A stretch of 64,000 nucleotides of DNA from Rahnella ecdela (GCF_019049625.1 NZ_JAFMOY010000130.1:62001-126000); one strand, 5' to 3'. Counted from the stretch's first letter, positions 42,163-51,506 are shown. Made by a program: numbers and translations. The notes: generated by a model not told the origin, from the sequence alone.

Positions 42163-43593
42163 ATGGCTTTTGATGATCTGCGCAGCTTTATGCACGCACT
42201 GGATGAGAACGGACAGCTGCTGAAAATCACCGAACAGGTGAAAGCGGAGCCGGATCTGGCCGCAGCCGCGAACGCCACAGGCCGGATCGGCGAGGGCGCA
42301 CCCGCCCTGTATTTTGACAATGTGGAAGGATTCACCGACGCGCGTATCGCCTTAAATACCCTCGGGTCCTGGCCCAATCACGCCATTGCGATGGGATTAC
42401 CGCCTTCCACGTCGACCAATGAACAGATTGCCGAATATATCCGCCGCTGGGATACGTTTCCGATAAAACCTGAGCGCCGTGAAAATCCTGCGTGGGCAGA
42501 AAATACCGTCGACGGCGAAGACATTAATCTGTTCGACATTCTGCCGCTGTTTCGCCTAAACGACGGCGACGGCGGTTTCTATCTCGATAAAGCCTGCGTG
42601 GTATCCCGCGACCCGACGGATCCCGACAGTTTCGATAAACAGAATGTCGGCATTTATCGTATGGAAGTGAAGGGCAAGCGTAAGCTCGGGCTGCAACCGG
42701 TGCCGATGCATGACATTGCGCTGCACTTACATAAAGCGGAAGAGCGCGGCGAAGATTTACCGATAGTCATCACGCTGGGTAATGACCCGATTATCACGCT
42801 GATGGGCGCGACGCCGCTGAAATATGACCAGTCTGAATATGAAATGGCGGGCGCACTGCGTCAGGCGCCGTATCCGATTGCCACCGCACCGCTGACCGGT
42901 TTCGACGTGCCCTGGGGTTCAGAAGTGATCCTCGAAGGAGTGATTGAAGGGCGTAAACGCGAAATCGAAGGGCCGTTCGGCGAATTCACCGGGCACTATT
43001 CCGGTGGCCGCAACATGACCGTGGTGCGTATCGATAAAGTGTCTTACCGCAATCATCCCATTTTTGAATCGCTGTATCTCGGCATGCCGTGGACTGAAAT
43101 CGACTACCTGATGGGACCTGCCACCTGCGTGCCGCTGTATCAGCAACTCAAAGCCGAATTCCCGGAAGTACAGGCGGTCAACGCCATGTACACCCACGGT
43201 CTGCTGGCAATTATCTCCACCAAAAAACGGTACGGCGGTTTTGCCCGTGCCGTGGGGCTTCGCGCAATGACCACACCGCACGGTCTGGGTTACGTGAAAA
43301 TGGTGATTATGGTCGATGAGGATGTGGATCCGTTTAACCTGCCGCAGGTGATGTGGGCGCTTTCCGCCAAGGTGAATCCGGCGGGCGACCTGGTTCAGCT
43401 GCCGAATATGTCCGTGCTGGAACTGGATCCGGGGTCATCGCCGGCGGGGATCACTGACAAACTGATCATTGACGCCACCACGCCGGTCGCACCGGATAAC
43501 CGCGGTCATTACAGCCAGCCGGTACGCGATTTACCGGAAACCAAAGACTGGGTCGCCAGACTCAATTCCATGCTGGATGAGCGCAAAGCCTGA
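42163..43593 (+). CDS. Hydroxyarylic acid decarboxylase subunit C (UbiD family)
   Basis: A 476-residue UbiD-fold non-oxidative decarboxylase for 4-hydroxybenzoate, vanillate or related acids. The prFMN-binding region (NVGIYRMEVKGKRKLGLQPV), the catalytic ERE-like residues (VILEGVIEGRKREIEGPFGE) and FTGHYSGGRNMTVVRIDKVS are present. AAAGGAG precedes the ATG, 49 bases after subunit B. It is dependent on subunit B for its cofactor. The subunit D gene follows after 29 bases. Substrate range cannot be read from sequence. Confidence 0.92.
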   Translation: MAFDDLRSFMHALDENGQLLKITEQVKAEPDLAAAANATGRIGEGAPALYFDNVEGFTDARIALNTLGSWPNHAIAMGLPPSTSTNEQIAEYIRRWDTFPIKPERRENPAWAENTVDGEDINLFDILPLFRLNDGDGGFYLDKACVVSRDPTDPDSFDKQNVGIYRMEVKGKRKLGLQPVPMHDIALHLHKAEERGEDLPIVITLGNDPIITLMGATPLKYDQSEYEMAGALRQAPYPIATAPLTGFDVPWGSEVILEGVIEGRKREIEGPFGEFTGHYSGGRNMTVVRIDKVSYRNHPIFESLYLGMPWTEIDYLMGPATCVPLYQQLKAEFPEVQAVNAMYTHGLLAIISTKKRYGGFARAVGLRAMTTPHGLGYVKMVIMVDEDVDPFNLPQVMWALSAKVNPAGDLVQLPNMSVLELDPGSSPAGITDKLIIDATTPVAPDNRGHYSQPVRDLPETKDWVARLNSMLDERKA

Positions 43594-43622
43594 GCATTTA
43601 CCGACTCTATTAAGGAGTGATT

Positions 43623-43850
43623 ATGATTTGTCCACGTTGTGCCGATGAGCATATTGAACTGATGGCCGTGTCGCCGGTAAAAGGCGTCTGGACCGTGCAT
43701 CAGTGTCAGCATTGTTTATACACCTGGCGTTCCACCGAACCTTTGCGACGCACCAGCCGCGAACATTATCCCGAGGCGTTCCGTATGACGCAGGCGGATA
43801 TTGATAATGCGCCGATGGTGCCGTCGATCCCGCCACTGCTTGCGGAGTAA
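43623..43850 (+). CDS. Hydroxyarylic acid decarboxylase subunit D (VdcD/KpdD-like)
   Basis: A 75-residue protein with two CxxC pairs (MICPRCADE and HQCQHCLYTW), a likely zinc ribbon, then ...LRRTSREHYPEAFRMTQADI. It matches the small third subunit found in VdcBCD-type operons. Its exact role is unclear, but it is needed for full activity in some systems. AAGGAG sits 6 bases before ATG 43623; a GTG at 43617 in frame is inside that site and less likely. Confidence 0.88.
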   Translation: MICPRCADEHIELMAVSPVKGVWTVHQCQHCLYTWRSTEPLRRTSREHYPEAFRMTQADIDNAPMVPSIPPLLAE

Positions 43851-44228
43851 TGTTGTTTTCTCCTCCCTCTGAAAAGGGGGAGTAAAATGTTTCAGAAGCC
43901 GTTTTTCCGCAAATTCAGCTGAACATAAATTTCTCGCTAAAAATTGGCTTCTGTAATCTCTAAGATAATTCTTTAAATCAATCAGTTAATACCTCTCTTT
44001 GCTCGAAAACCTCCCCTTTTTTATCCAAAACAATCCCGTATTTTTGCCATCATAAACTCTGTAAAGGTAGACAGTTGTCGACTTTTCCTCTAAAAGTTCT
44101 GCAGTTATCGCCAGACAAAACTAGTTTCCAATGGCAAGTAATAATTTCTGAATGTTAAAGAGCGGCGAAATCATAACCGCCAGGCATTGAGTTTTTACAA
44201 ACACTACGACACACCTTTTGGAGAGTTT
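43851..44228. other. Intergenic region before the peptide transporter
   Basis: A CTCCC...GGGAG stem at about 43869-43885, followed by AT-rich sequence, may terminate the decarboxylase operon. The rest is AT-rich and holds the transporter promoter, with no gene. The open frame extending the transporter upstream to 44187 has no ribosome binding site. Confidence 0.4.
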
Positions 44229-45782
44229 ATGCATTCCTCTGATCACAAAAACGAGAGCCGGACGTTCTTCGGTCATCCTTATCCGCTGGGTTCTCTGTTC
44301 TTTACAGAAATGTGGGAGCGGTTCTCGTTTTACGGTATTCGTCCCTTACTGATCCTGTTCATGGCGGCCACGGTTTATGACGGCGGCATGGGGCTGGCGC
44401 GTGAAAACGCATCGGCCATCGTCGGTATCTTTGCCGGTTGTATGTATCTGGCGGCGTTGCCGGGTGGATGGCTGGCCGATAACTGGCTGGGTCAACAGCG
44501 GGCAGTCTGGTACGGCTCGATCCTGATTGCGCTGGGTCACCTGTCGATTGCTTTGTCGGCTTTCATGGGCGACAACCTGTTTTTCATCGGCCTGATGTTT
44601 ATCGTGCTGGGTTCCGGCCTGTTCAAGACCTGTATTTCGGTCATGGTGGGGACGCTGTATAAGAAAGGCGATGCGCGCCGTGACGGTGGTTTCTCACTGT
44701 TTTATATGGGCATCAATATGGGTTCCTTTATCGCGCCGCTGATTTCCGGCTGGCTGATAAAAACGCACGGCTGGCACTGGGGCTTTGGCATCGGGGGTAT
44801 CGGGATGCTGGTGGCGCTGATTATCTTCCGCGTGTATGCCGTTCCGGCGATGAAACGCTATGACAGCGAAGTCGGTCTGGATTCAACCTGGAATAATCCT
44901 GTCGCGAAGAAAAACGGCGTCGGCGCTTGGCTGCTGGTACTGGCAGTGGGTGTGGCGGTCGTCGTGACACTGATTGCGCAGGGCGTGATCGTCATTAATC
45001 CGGTCGCTGTCGCCAGCGTGCTGGTTTACGTGATTGCGGCTTCCGTGGCGCTGTACTTTATCTATCTGTTCCTGTTCGCCGGGCTTAACCGCAAAGAGCG
45101 CGCCAGACTGCTGGTTTGCTTTATCCTGCTGGTTTCCGCTGCGTTCTTCTGGTCTGCGTTTGAGCAGAAACCGACCTCGTTCAACTTGTTTGCGAATGAC
45201 TACACCAACCGTATGATCGGCGATTTCGAAATCCCAGCGGTCTGGTTCCAGTCCATCAATGCGCTGTTTATCATTCTGCTGGCCCCGGTATTCAGCTGGG
45301 CATGGCCGATGATGGCACGTAAGAACATTCGTCCGAGCAGCATCACCAAGTTCATCATCGGTATTTTGTGCGCTGCGGCAGGCTTTGGCCTGATGATGAT
45401 GGCAGCGCAAAACGTGCTGAGCAGCGGTGGCGCAGGCGTTTCGCCATTCTGGCTGGTGGGCAGTATTCTGATGCTGACGCTCGGTGAGCTGTGTCTGAGC
45501 CCGATAGGGCTTGCGACCATGACGCTGCTGGCGCCGGAAAGAATGCGCGGTCAGATGATGGGGCTGTGGTTCTGCGCCAGTGCGCTGGGTAATCTGGCGG
45601 CGGGTCTTATCGGCGGTCACGTGAAAGCCGATCAGCTGGACATGCTGCCTGATCTCTTCGCACGTTGTTCTATCGCGTTGCTTATCTGCGCCGCAGTGCT
45701 GTTCGTGCTGATCATTCCGGTGCGCAGAATGCTGGAAAACGCGCAGACCAAAACTGAGCAGAAGCCAGTGACCCACGCCTGA
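44229..45782 (+). CDS. POT-family proton-dependent peptide transporter
   Basis: About 517 residues, a 14-segment proton-coupled oligopeptide symporter. The N-terminal TEMWERFSFYGIRPLLILFM contains the ExxERFxYYG proton motif, with GGWLADNWLGQQRAV, FSLFYMGINMGSFIAPLISG (PTR2 signature), and ALFWSAFEQKPTSFNLFAND later. GGAG lies before ATG 44229. It lies alone between the decarboxylase operon and the GPH symporter, and a strong terminator follows. Closest E. coli paralogues are DtpA-D; the particular one cannot be named from memory. Confidence 0.9.
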   Translation: MHSSDHKNESRTFFGHPYPLGSLFFTEMWERFSFYGIRPLLILFMAATVYDGGMGLARENASAIVGIFAGCMYLAALPGGWLADNWLGQQRAVWYGSILIALGHLSIALSAFMGDNLFFIGLMFIVLGSGLFKTCISVMVGTLYKKGDARRDGGFSLFYMGINMGSFIAPLISGWLIKTHGWHWGFGIGGIGMLVALIIFRVYAVPAMKRYDSEVGLDSTWNNPVAKKNGVGAWLLVLAVGVAVVVTLIAQGVIVINPVAVASVLVYVIAASVALYFIYLFLFAGLNRKERARLLVCFILLVSAAFFWSAFEQKPTSFNLFANDYTNRMIGDFEIPAVWFQSINALFIILLAPVFSWAWPMMARKNIRPSSITKFIIGILCAAAGFGLMMMAAQNVLSSGGAGVSPFWLVGSILMLTLGELCLSPIGLATMTLLAPERMRGQMMGLWFCASALGNLAAGLIGGHVKADQLDMLPDLFARCSIALLICAAVLFVLIIPVRRMLENAQTKTEQKPVTHA

Positions 45783-45832
45783 CGGGCAGTGGCGCTGTTC
45801 ATCACGAATAGCGCCGGGTACGAAAAACAAAA

Positions 45833-45865
45833 ATGAGGGGGTCTCCGGACCGCCTCATTTTTTTT
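45833..45865 (+). terminator. Rho-independent terminator after the POT transporter
   Basis: ATGAGG-G-GGTC, loop TCCG, GACC-G-CCTCAT, then eight T. The stem has one mismatched pair. It lies 50 bases after the stop. Confidence 0.85.
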
Positions 45866-46023
45866 CTTCTTATCCATGTTACCGGTATCACATTAATCAA
45901 AAAACATAAGAAATTTATAACATCTCGCAATTGTGACTGCCTTTTAACCATTCTATAACAAGTCCTCGGGCCACGGACGGACTGACTTTTTTGTGTTTAA
46001 CCCTACAAAAGGCAGGACGAAAA

Positions 46024-47403
46024 ATGACGGCGAAGTTATCCGTAAAAGAAAAAATCAGCTACGGTCTGGGGGATATGGCGAGCCATATTGGCCTGGATAA
46101 CGTGATTATATTTTTGACGTTTTATTACACCGATGTCGTGGGATTACCGGCGGTGTTCGTCGGGACAATGTTTCTGGTCGCTCGTGTGGGGGATGCGATT
46201 GTTGACCCTGCAATGGGGCTGATTGCCGACCGCACGCAGACCCGTTTTGGCAAGTTCCGCCCCTATATTCTCTGGCTCGCGCTGCCATTTGGTGCCAGTT
46301 GTTTACTGGTTTACGCGGTGCCGGAATCGCTCTCGCTGGGTGGCAAAATGGTCTACGCCAGCGTCACCTATTGCGTGATGATGCTGATGTATACCGCGAT
46401 CAATATTCCTTACTGCTCTATGGGGGCTATCATCACGCCGGATAACACCCAGCGTATTTCGCTGCAATCCTACCGCTTTTTCCTCGCCACGCTTGGCGGC
46501 GCGATGTCCACGTTCCTGATGATGCCGCTGGCAGAAATGATGGGCGGCGGCAATAAACTCGACGGCTATTTCGGCGCGATGGCTGTAATGGCGTCGATTG
46601 CCGTGGTGATGTTCCTGCTGTGTTTTATCAATACGAAAGAACGTATCAGCGCACCGCCAACGCACGAGAATTTCCTCTCCGATCTGCGCGATTTAGTGCG
46701 TAACGATCAATGGCGCGTGGTCGCGGCGCTGATCTTCTTCAACATCTCGTTTGGTGTCGTGCGTCTCGGCGCGATGATGTATTACGTCACCTATTATCTC
46801 GGTAACGCCAGCTACTTTATGTGGCTGCTGGCGGCACACATTATTGGCAAAAGCCTCGGCAGTTTGCTGGTCAAACCGCTTACCCGCAACCGTAGCAAAC
46901 TGGCGGCATTCACGCTGTGCGCCATTCTGACCGGTGCGCTGAGCGCGGCGATCTTCTTCGTTCCGGCGTGGATTTCCCTGCTGGTCGGCATGACGTTGCT
47001 GGTGTCCACGTTCTATCAGGTCACGACCACGCTGATGTGGGTGATGATGTCCGACGTGGTGGATTACGGCGAATACAAACAGGGCAAACGCATGGACGGC
47101 ACCGTGTTCTCGACCTTGTTGGCGATCCTGAAAATGGGGATGGCGGTGAGCGGGGCGGTGGTCGGCTGGACACTCGGCATGAGCGGTTATGTGCCGCACG
47201 CCGCGCAGCAAAATACCGCCGCGATGCTGTCCATTATCGCGCTGTTCTCACTGGTGCCGGGCGTGCTCTCGATGTTCAGCGCGCTGTCGATGCGCTGGTA
47301 CAAACTTAATGACGCCACCATGAAACAGATTAACCAGTCCAAAATTTCACGGGAACACGAGCCTGTCCCTCAGGCCACCTTGCATACACAGGAGTCCGCA
47401 TGA
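46024..47403 (+). CDS. GPH-family glycoside:cation symporter
   Basis: A 459-residue, 12-segment MelB/XynP/YicJ-type symporter. SYGLGDMASHIGLDNVIIFL, VGDAIVDPAMGLIADRTQTR (family signature between segments 2 and 3), GKFRPYILWLALPFG and MMSDVVDYGEYKQGKRMDG (DYxExKxGxR motif before segment 10-11) are hallmarks. ATG 46024 has AGGAC upstream; the open frame from 45991 lacks one. Its last bases overlap the GH31 gene start by 4 bases, so the pair is coupled like yicJ-yicI. The glycoside is unknown: an alpha-xyloside or alpha-glucoside is likely. Confidence 0.9.
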   Translation: MTAKLSVKEKISYGLGDMASHIGLDNVIIFLTFYYTDVVGLPAVFVGTMFLVARVGDAIVDPAMGLIADRTQTRFGKFRPYILWLALPFGASCLLVYAVPESLSLGGKMVYASVTYCVMMLMYTAINIPYCSMGAIITPDNTQRISLQSYRFFLATLGGAMSTFLMMPLAEMMGGGNKLDGYFGAMAVMASIAVVMFLLCFINTKERISAPPTHENFLSDLRDLVRNDQWRVVAALIFFNISFGVVRLGAMMYYVTYYLGNASYFMWLLAAHIIGKSLGSLLVKPLTRNRSKLAAFTLCAILTGALSAAIFFVPAWISLLVGMTLLVSTFYQVTTTLMWVMMSDVVDYGEYKQGKRMDGTVFSTLLAILKMGMAVSGAVVGWTLGMSGYVPHAAQQNTAAMLSIIALFSLVPGVLSMFSALSMRWYKLNDATMKQINQSKISREHEPVPQATLHTQESA

Positions 47404-49439
47404 GCGAATTAATCGCCGAAAAAAACCGTATCCTCTGGCATTTCGATCAGCAAACGCTGGTGATTGAACCCTGGGGTGAAAACAGCCTGCGCGTTCGCGC
47501 CACCTGCCGACCTGAGCTCAATGATCATCTGTGGGCGCTGCTGCCAGCGGACAGTCAGCCGCAAACCGACATCAGCCGCGGCACCGAAACGCTGAGTATC
47601 CGCAACGGCAACATTACGGCGACGGTGAATATCAAAGGGCAGCTGGCGTTTTATAACCAGCGAGGTGAGCTGATCCTCGAGGAGTTCTGGCGTCAGCGTT
47701 CGACGGTCGGTATCGGCGCGACGGAGAAGAGTCAGGACAAATACATCAGCGCGCTGAAGATGGATGCCCGCGAATTCAAGGCCATTCCGGGCGGCAAGCA
47801 TCAGCTGACCGTGCGTTTTGAATCACGCCCCGATGAGAAAATCTATGGCATGGGCCAGTACCAGCAAAGCTGTCTGGATCTGAAAGGCTGCACGCTGGAA
47901 CTGGCGCAGCGCAACTCACAGGCCAGCGTGCCCTTTATGCTTTCAAGCCTCGGATACGGCATGTTGTGGAACAATCCGGCCATCGGCGAGGCGACCTTCG
48001 GCAAGAACATCACTCGCTGGGAAGCGCAGGTCACGGAGCAGATGGATTACTGGATCACATCCGGAGACACGCCAGCAGACATCATGCATCAGTATGGCCG
48101 TGCGACCGGCACCGCGCCGCAAATGCCGGAATACGCCACCGGTTTCTGGCAATGCAAACTCCGTTACCGCACGCAGCAGGAAGTGCTCGAGGTCGCGCGC
48201 GAATATAAACGCCGCAATCTGCCGATATCGGTCATTGTCATCGACTTCTTCCACTGGCCGAATCAGGGGACATGGTGTTTTGATCCGGTGGACTGGCCGG
48301 ATCCAAAAGCCATGGTGGCAGAGCTGAAATCACTTGGCATCGAAACCATGGTGTCGGTCTGGCCGACGGTAGACAGCCGCACTGACAATTATAAGCAGAT
48401 GAAATCCAAAGGTTATCTGGTGAATACCGACCGTGGTGTGTCGGTGAATCTGGATTTCCTCGGCAACTGCACCTTCTTTGATGCCACACATCCCGGCGCG
48501 CGTCAGTTTGTCTGGGAGAAAGTGAAGCAAAATTATTACGATCTGGGTATCCGTACCTTCTGGCTTGACGAAGCGGAACCGGAATACCGCGCCTATGATT
48601 TTGATAATTATCGCTATCACCTCGGGCCGGTACTGGAAGTCGGCAACATTTATCCGCAGAAATTTGCGCAGGGTTTTTATGACGGTTTACAGCAAGAAGG
48701 CGAAAACGAGATCGTGAATCTGGTTCGCTGCGCCTGGGCGGGCAGCCAGCGATATGGTGTGCTGGCCTGGTCCGGCGACATTCACTCTTCCTTCCACGCC
48801 TTGCGCAATCAGATTGCTGCGGGTCTGAACATGGGACTGGCGGGCATTCCGTGGTGGACGACGGACATCGGCGGGTTCCAGGGCGGCAATGTGAACGATC
48901 CGGCGTTTCAGGAGTTGCTGATCCGCTGGTTCCAGTGGGGCGTATTCTGTCCGGTCATGCGGTTACACGGCTACCGTGAGCCACAGATCCAGCCGCCGGA
49001 ACCGTGGCGCGATGGCATCGCCCAGTGCAACAGCGGCGCACCGAATGAAGTCTGGAGTTATGGCGAAGAAAATTACGAACTGATGAAAAGCGGATTATTC
49101 CTGCGCGAAAAACTGCGTCCGTACATCAGCCGCGTCATGCAGGAAGCCCACGAAAAGGGCGATCCGGCCATGCGCACCCTGTTCTATCAATACCCGCAAC
49201 AGCCGGAAAGCTGGCAGGTGGAAGATCAGTACCTGCTCGGCGCAGATATTCTGGTCGCGCCGGTACTGCATGCGGGTCAGCGCGAGCGGAAAGTGTGGTT
49301 ACCGGCAGGAGAAACGTGGGTGGCGTTGAATGGCGAACGGTATGAAGGCGGAAGGGCGATTACGGTCGCCGCGCCGATGAGTGAAATCCCGGTGTTTGTA
49401 AGGGAAGGGGCAGACCCGACTGCACGGGCGATTTTGTAA
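47400..49439 (+). CDS. GH31 family glycosidase
   Basis: A 679-residue family 31 alpha-glycosidase. The catalytic domain has FFHWPNQGTWCFDPVDWPDP, the nucleophile in GIRTFWLDEAEPE (Asp about 390) and the acid/base in GVLAWSGDIHSSFHAL (Asp about 460). N-terminal beta domain residues 1-225, and a C-terminal beta domain ending EGADPTARAIL. It is shorter than E. coli YicI (772) and has WLDEAEPE instead of YicI's KTDFGE, so it belongs to another subgroup and alpha-xylosidase activity should not be assumed. No signal peptide: cytosolic. Its gene starts with ATGA overlap with the symporter. Confidence 0.9.
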   Translation: MSELIAEKNRILWHFDQQTLVIEPWGENSLRVRATCRPELNDHLWALLPADSQPQTDISRGTETLSIRNGNITATVNIKGQLAFYNQRGELILEEFWRQRSTVGIGATEKSQDKYISALKMDAREFKAIPGGKHQLTVRFESRPDEKIYGMGQYQQSCLDLKGCTLELAQRNSQASVPFMLSSLGYGMLWNNPAIGEATFGKNITRWEAQVTEQMDYWITSGDTPADIMHQYGRATGTAPQMPEYATGFWQCKLRYRTQQEVLEVAREYKRRNLPISVIVIDFFHWPNQGTWCFDPVDWPDPKAMVAELKSLGIETMVSVWPTVDSRTDNYKQMKSKGYLVNTDRGVSVNLDFLGNCTFFDATHPGARQFVWEKVKQNYYDLGIRTFWLDEAEPEYRAYDFDNYRYHLGPVLEVGNIYPQKFAQGFYDGLQQEGENEIVNLVRCAWAGSQRYGVLAWSGDIHSSFHALRNQIAAGLNMGLAGIPWWTTDIGGFQGGNVNDPAFQELLIRWFQWGVFCPVMRLHGYREPQIQPPEPWRDGIAQCNSGAPNEVWSYGEENYELMKSGLFLREKLRPYISRVMQEAHEKGDPAMRTLFYQYPQQPESWQVEDQYLLGADILVAPVLHAGQRERKVWLPAGETWVALNGERYEGGRAITVAAPMSEIPVFVREGADPTARAIL

Positions 49440-49836
49440 TTGGGTTGCAGATAGCCGCTGCAATGAGGCGGCTGTTTAGAACAGAAAGGTGATAGTTTCG
49501 GTTTCTTAATAACTGTTATCACCTGGCCTTTGGCGCCGAACCGAACCGAGCAGAGGGGAAAGGCTTTTCCCTTCTGCTCGCCCTCGCTTTTTTAATGCCA
49601 GCTGCGCTCGCTGTGTATGTTTCATGTAACACAGTGATAGCTGCAATATTCCGCCGCTGCGCGGTGCCCTCCGTGCGGGTTACAACCCGCGCAAACTACC
49701 GCGATCTGACCGCTCTCCCAGCCCGCAGTGCAACTGCAAATCGATTTATCACAAAACTGTTAACTCTCCGCGAGGATTCCGTAATCCATCCCCTTGTAGT
49801 CTGATGCCATCGACAGTAACCGGATCGGTGACAATA
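49440..49836. other. Intergenic region with a terminator-like hairpin
   Basis: Contains a long hairpin (49548-49593) and, at 49640-49700, a GC-rich stretch with partial inverted symmetry (GTGCGGGTTACAACCCGCGC). No gene seen. The minus-strand frame crossing this region is antisense to msrB. Confidence 0.4.
49548..49593 (+). terminator. Terminator-like hairpin downstream of GH31
   Basis: GAGCAGAGGGGAAA (49548 on) pairs with TTTCCCTTCTGCTC (ending 49579) apart from one wobble pair; GCCCTCGC and six T follow. The distance from the GH31 stop is about 110 bases. Confidence 0.65.
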
Positions 49837-50343
49837 ATGATTAACAGACGCAATTTCCTGCTGGGCAGCAGTGCGGTTTCCGCGGTCGCGGTGATAGGGC
49901 TGCTCCCGACGTTTTTCCCACGCAAAGCGGATGCGCAGGCCAAAGCCGAAAAATTTGAATTTACCCTGACCGATGAGCAGTGGCATCAGAAGCTGAACGA
50001 TGATCAGTACCATATTCTGCGCGAGGCGGGCACCGAACATCCTTATTCCAGCCCGTTAAATAATGAGCATCGTGTGGGTGAATTTGCCTGCGCGGGCTGC
50101 ACTCTTCCTCTCTTTTCATCGGCCACAAAATTCGACAGCCATACAGGCTGGCCGAGTTTCTGGAAGCCGTTACCCAATGCCGCGCTGACCAGCCGGGATA
50201 CCTCGTTTGGCATGGTGCGTGATGAAGTGCATTGTCGCCGCTGCGGCGGGCATTTGGGACATGTGTTTGATGACGGCCCGCAGCCGACCGGCCTGCGTTA
50301 TTGCATGAACGGGCTGGCGATGACGTTCACCCCCAAAGCTTAA
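49837..50343 (+). CDS. msrB: Exported methionine-R-sulfoxide reductase MsrB with Tat signal
   Basis: A 168-residue protein. The N-terminus MINRRNFLLGSSAVSAVAVI is a Tat-type signal (RR followed by a hydrophobic stretch), ending near ADAQA. MsrB features: FEFTLTDEQWHQKLNDDQYH, zinc Cys pairs CAGC and CRRC (HCRRCGGHLGHVFDDGP), TGWPSFWKP and the catalytic Cys in RYCMNGLAM (RYCINS in many relatives). It reduces methionine-R-sulfoxide, here in the periplasm. msrA follows after 18 bases. ATG 49837 is chosen because it starts the Tat motif; the open frame from 49804 is not supported. Confidence 0.9.
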   Translation: MINRRNFLLGSSAVSAVAVIGLLPTFFPRKADAQAKAEKFEFTLTDEQWHQKLNDDQYHILREAGTEHPYSSPLNNEHRVGEFACAGCTLPLFSSATKFDSHTGWPSFWKPLPNAALTSRDTSFGMVRDEVHCRRCGGHLGHVFDDGPQPTGLRYCMNGLAMTFTPKA

Positions 50344-50361
50344 TCAGTCAGGACATTCACA

Positions 50362-51099
50362 ATGAAAAATGCATCTAAAAAAGTGCGCAGCTTGCGTAAT
50401 TACAGCCTGATAGCCGGACTGGTGCTGGCTTCGGCTTTTGCCTTTCAAAATAATGCCTGGTCGTGGGGCGGTGGAGCAGAACCGGCGGTGGTCATCCCCG
50501 CACCGATAAAAGATGAGCCTGCGGGAACGTCGCACAGCGAAACGGCTTTGTTTGCCGGTGGCTGTTTCTGGGGTATTCAGGGCGTATTCCAGCATGTGAA
50601 AGGCGTCACCAGTGCGGTGTCGGGATATGCAGGCGGCGAGGCGCAAACGGCCAGCTATGAGCAGGTGAGCAACGGCGATACCGGCCACGCAGAATCCGTC
50701 AAAGTCACGTTTGACCCGACGCAGGTGAGTTACGGTGAACTGCTGCATATTTTCTTCTCAGTGGGACATAACCCGACGGAGCTAAACCGTCAGGGGCCGG
50801 ACACCGGCAGTCAGTATCGTTCGGCGGTTTTCCCGCTTAATCAGGCGCAGGCGGAAGTAGCAAAAGCGTACATTGCCCAGCTCAACGCCAGCCACAGTTA
50901 CAGCGAACCGCTGGTGACGAAAGTGGAAAGCAGTGCACACTTTTATCCGGCTGAGGCTTATCACCAGAACTTCTTAAACGATAACCCGGATTATCCGTAC
51001 ATCGTGGTGAATGACTTGCCGAAAATTAAAGATTTGAAACAACATTTCCCGGCGGATTATCGCGAACAACCGGTGCTGGTGAAGGGGGTTAACCCATAG
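50362..51099 (+). CDS. msrA: Exported methionine-S-sulfoxide reductase MsrA
   Basis: A 245-residue MsrA. An N-terminal hydrophobic stretch (NYSLIAGLVLASAFAF, residues 13-28) looks like a signal peptide or anchor. The catalytic Cys is Cys68 in ETALFAGGCFWGIQGVF, then GVTSAVSGYAGG, TGHAESVKVTFDP and GSQYRSAVFP are MsrA motifs. The resolving Cys often found near the C-terminus is absent, so reduction may need another route or a single-Cys mechanism. Together with MsrB it repairs both sulfoxide epimers outside the cytoplasm. A 9-bp hairpin follows 14 bases after the stop. Confidence 0.9.
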   Translation: MKNASKKVRSLRNYSLIAGLVLASAFAFQNNAWSWGGGAEPAVVIPAPIKDEPAGTSHSETALFAGGCFWGIQGVFQHVKGVTSAVSGYAGGEAQTASYEQVSNGDTGHAESVKVTFDPTQVSYGELLHIFFSVGHNPTELNRQGPDTGSQYRSAVFPLNQAQAEVAKAYIAQLNASHSYSEPLVTKVESSAHFYPAEAYHQNFLNDNPDYPYIVVNDLPKIKDLKQHFPADYREQPVLVKGVNP

Positions 51100-51113
51100 G
51101 AAAAAATAAAGAC

Positions 51114-51136
51114 GCCGCCGCGTTATCCGCGGCGGC
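51114..51136. terminator. GC-rich hairpin between msrA and the PTS operon end
   Basis: GCCGCCGCG (51114-51122), TTATC, CGCGGCGGC (51128-51136): a perfect 9-bp stem. Followed by TTCTT on the plus strand, preceded by an A-rich run that gives a T-run on the minus strand, so it may terminate both convergent operons. Confidence 0.75.
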
Positions 51137-51180
51137 TTCTTAAGGGGTTAACTGAACAGATTATCCGGATTTACCGTGGC

Positions 51181-51486
51181 TTAAAATCCGTAACGGATAG
51201 CATCTTTGCTTTGTTGCATCAGCGCATCAATTTTTTCTGAATACCGCTCCAGCCCTTTGCCGTCCCCGGCTTCAGAACACTGGCGACGTCGCGCGTTATA
51301 CGCTTTCATCAGTTGCGCCTGTGCAAATCCCGGTTTGCCGTAACAGGCCATGCTTTCCTCCCAGCAGGCAATTGCGGCATCCAGATCCTGCTGCTCCTGA
51401 TACTGTTTTCCCAGCTCGTTAAGCGCTTTCGCCGACTCCTGAGGGGGCAGTTGCTGCGCTAAAATTTGCTCAATACGAGTGTCCAT
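51181..51486 (-). CDS. Small TPR-like protein at the end of the PTS operon
   Basis: About 101 residues, helical. QESAKALNELGKQYQEQQDL, DAAIACWEESMACYGKPGFA and AQLMKAYNARRRQCSEAGDG resemble two to three degenerate TPR units. It has no signal peptide. GGAGG sits 8 bases before ATG 51486; ATG 51492 is too close. Last gene of the ascorbate-type PTS operon, 20 bases after the IIC stop. I do not know its function; its constant place behind a PTS suggests a regulatory or assembly role, which is inference. Confidence 0.7.
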   Translation of the reverse strand: MDTRIEQILAQQLPPQESAKALNELGKQYQEQQDLDAAIACWEESMACYGKPGFAQAQLMKAYNARRRQCSEAGDGKGLERYSEKIDALMQQSKDAIRYGF

Positions 51487-51506
51487 AATCATGACCTCCG
51501 GCTCAC

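Noticed and set aside
44883-45830. Minus-strand frame of 315 codons opposite the peptide transporter
   Set aside because: His/Gln/Arg-rich shadow of a strongly supported membrane protein; no start site signal.
47400-49439. The GH31 gene as yicI (alpha-xylosidase)
   Set aside because: It is about 90 residues shorter and its nucleophile motif is WLDEAEPE, unlike YicI, so a specific name is unsafe.
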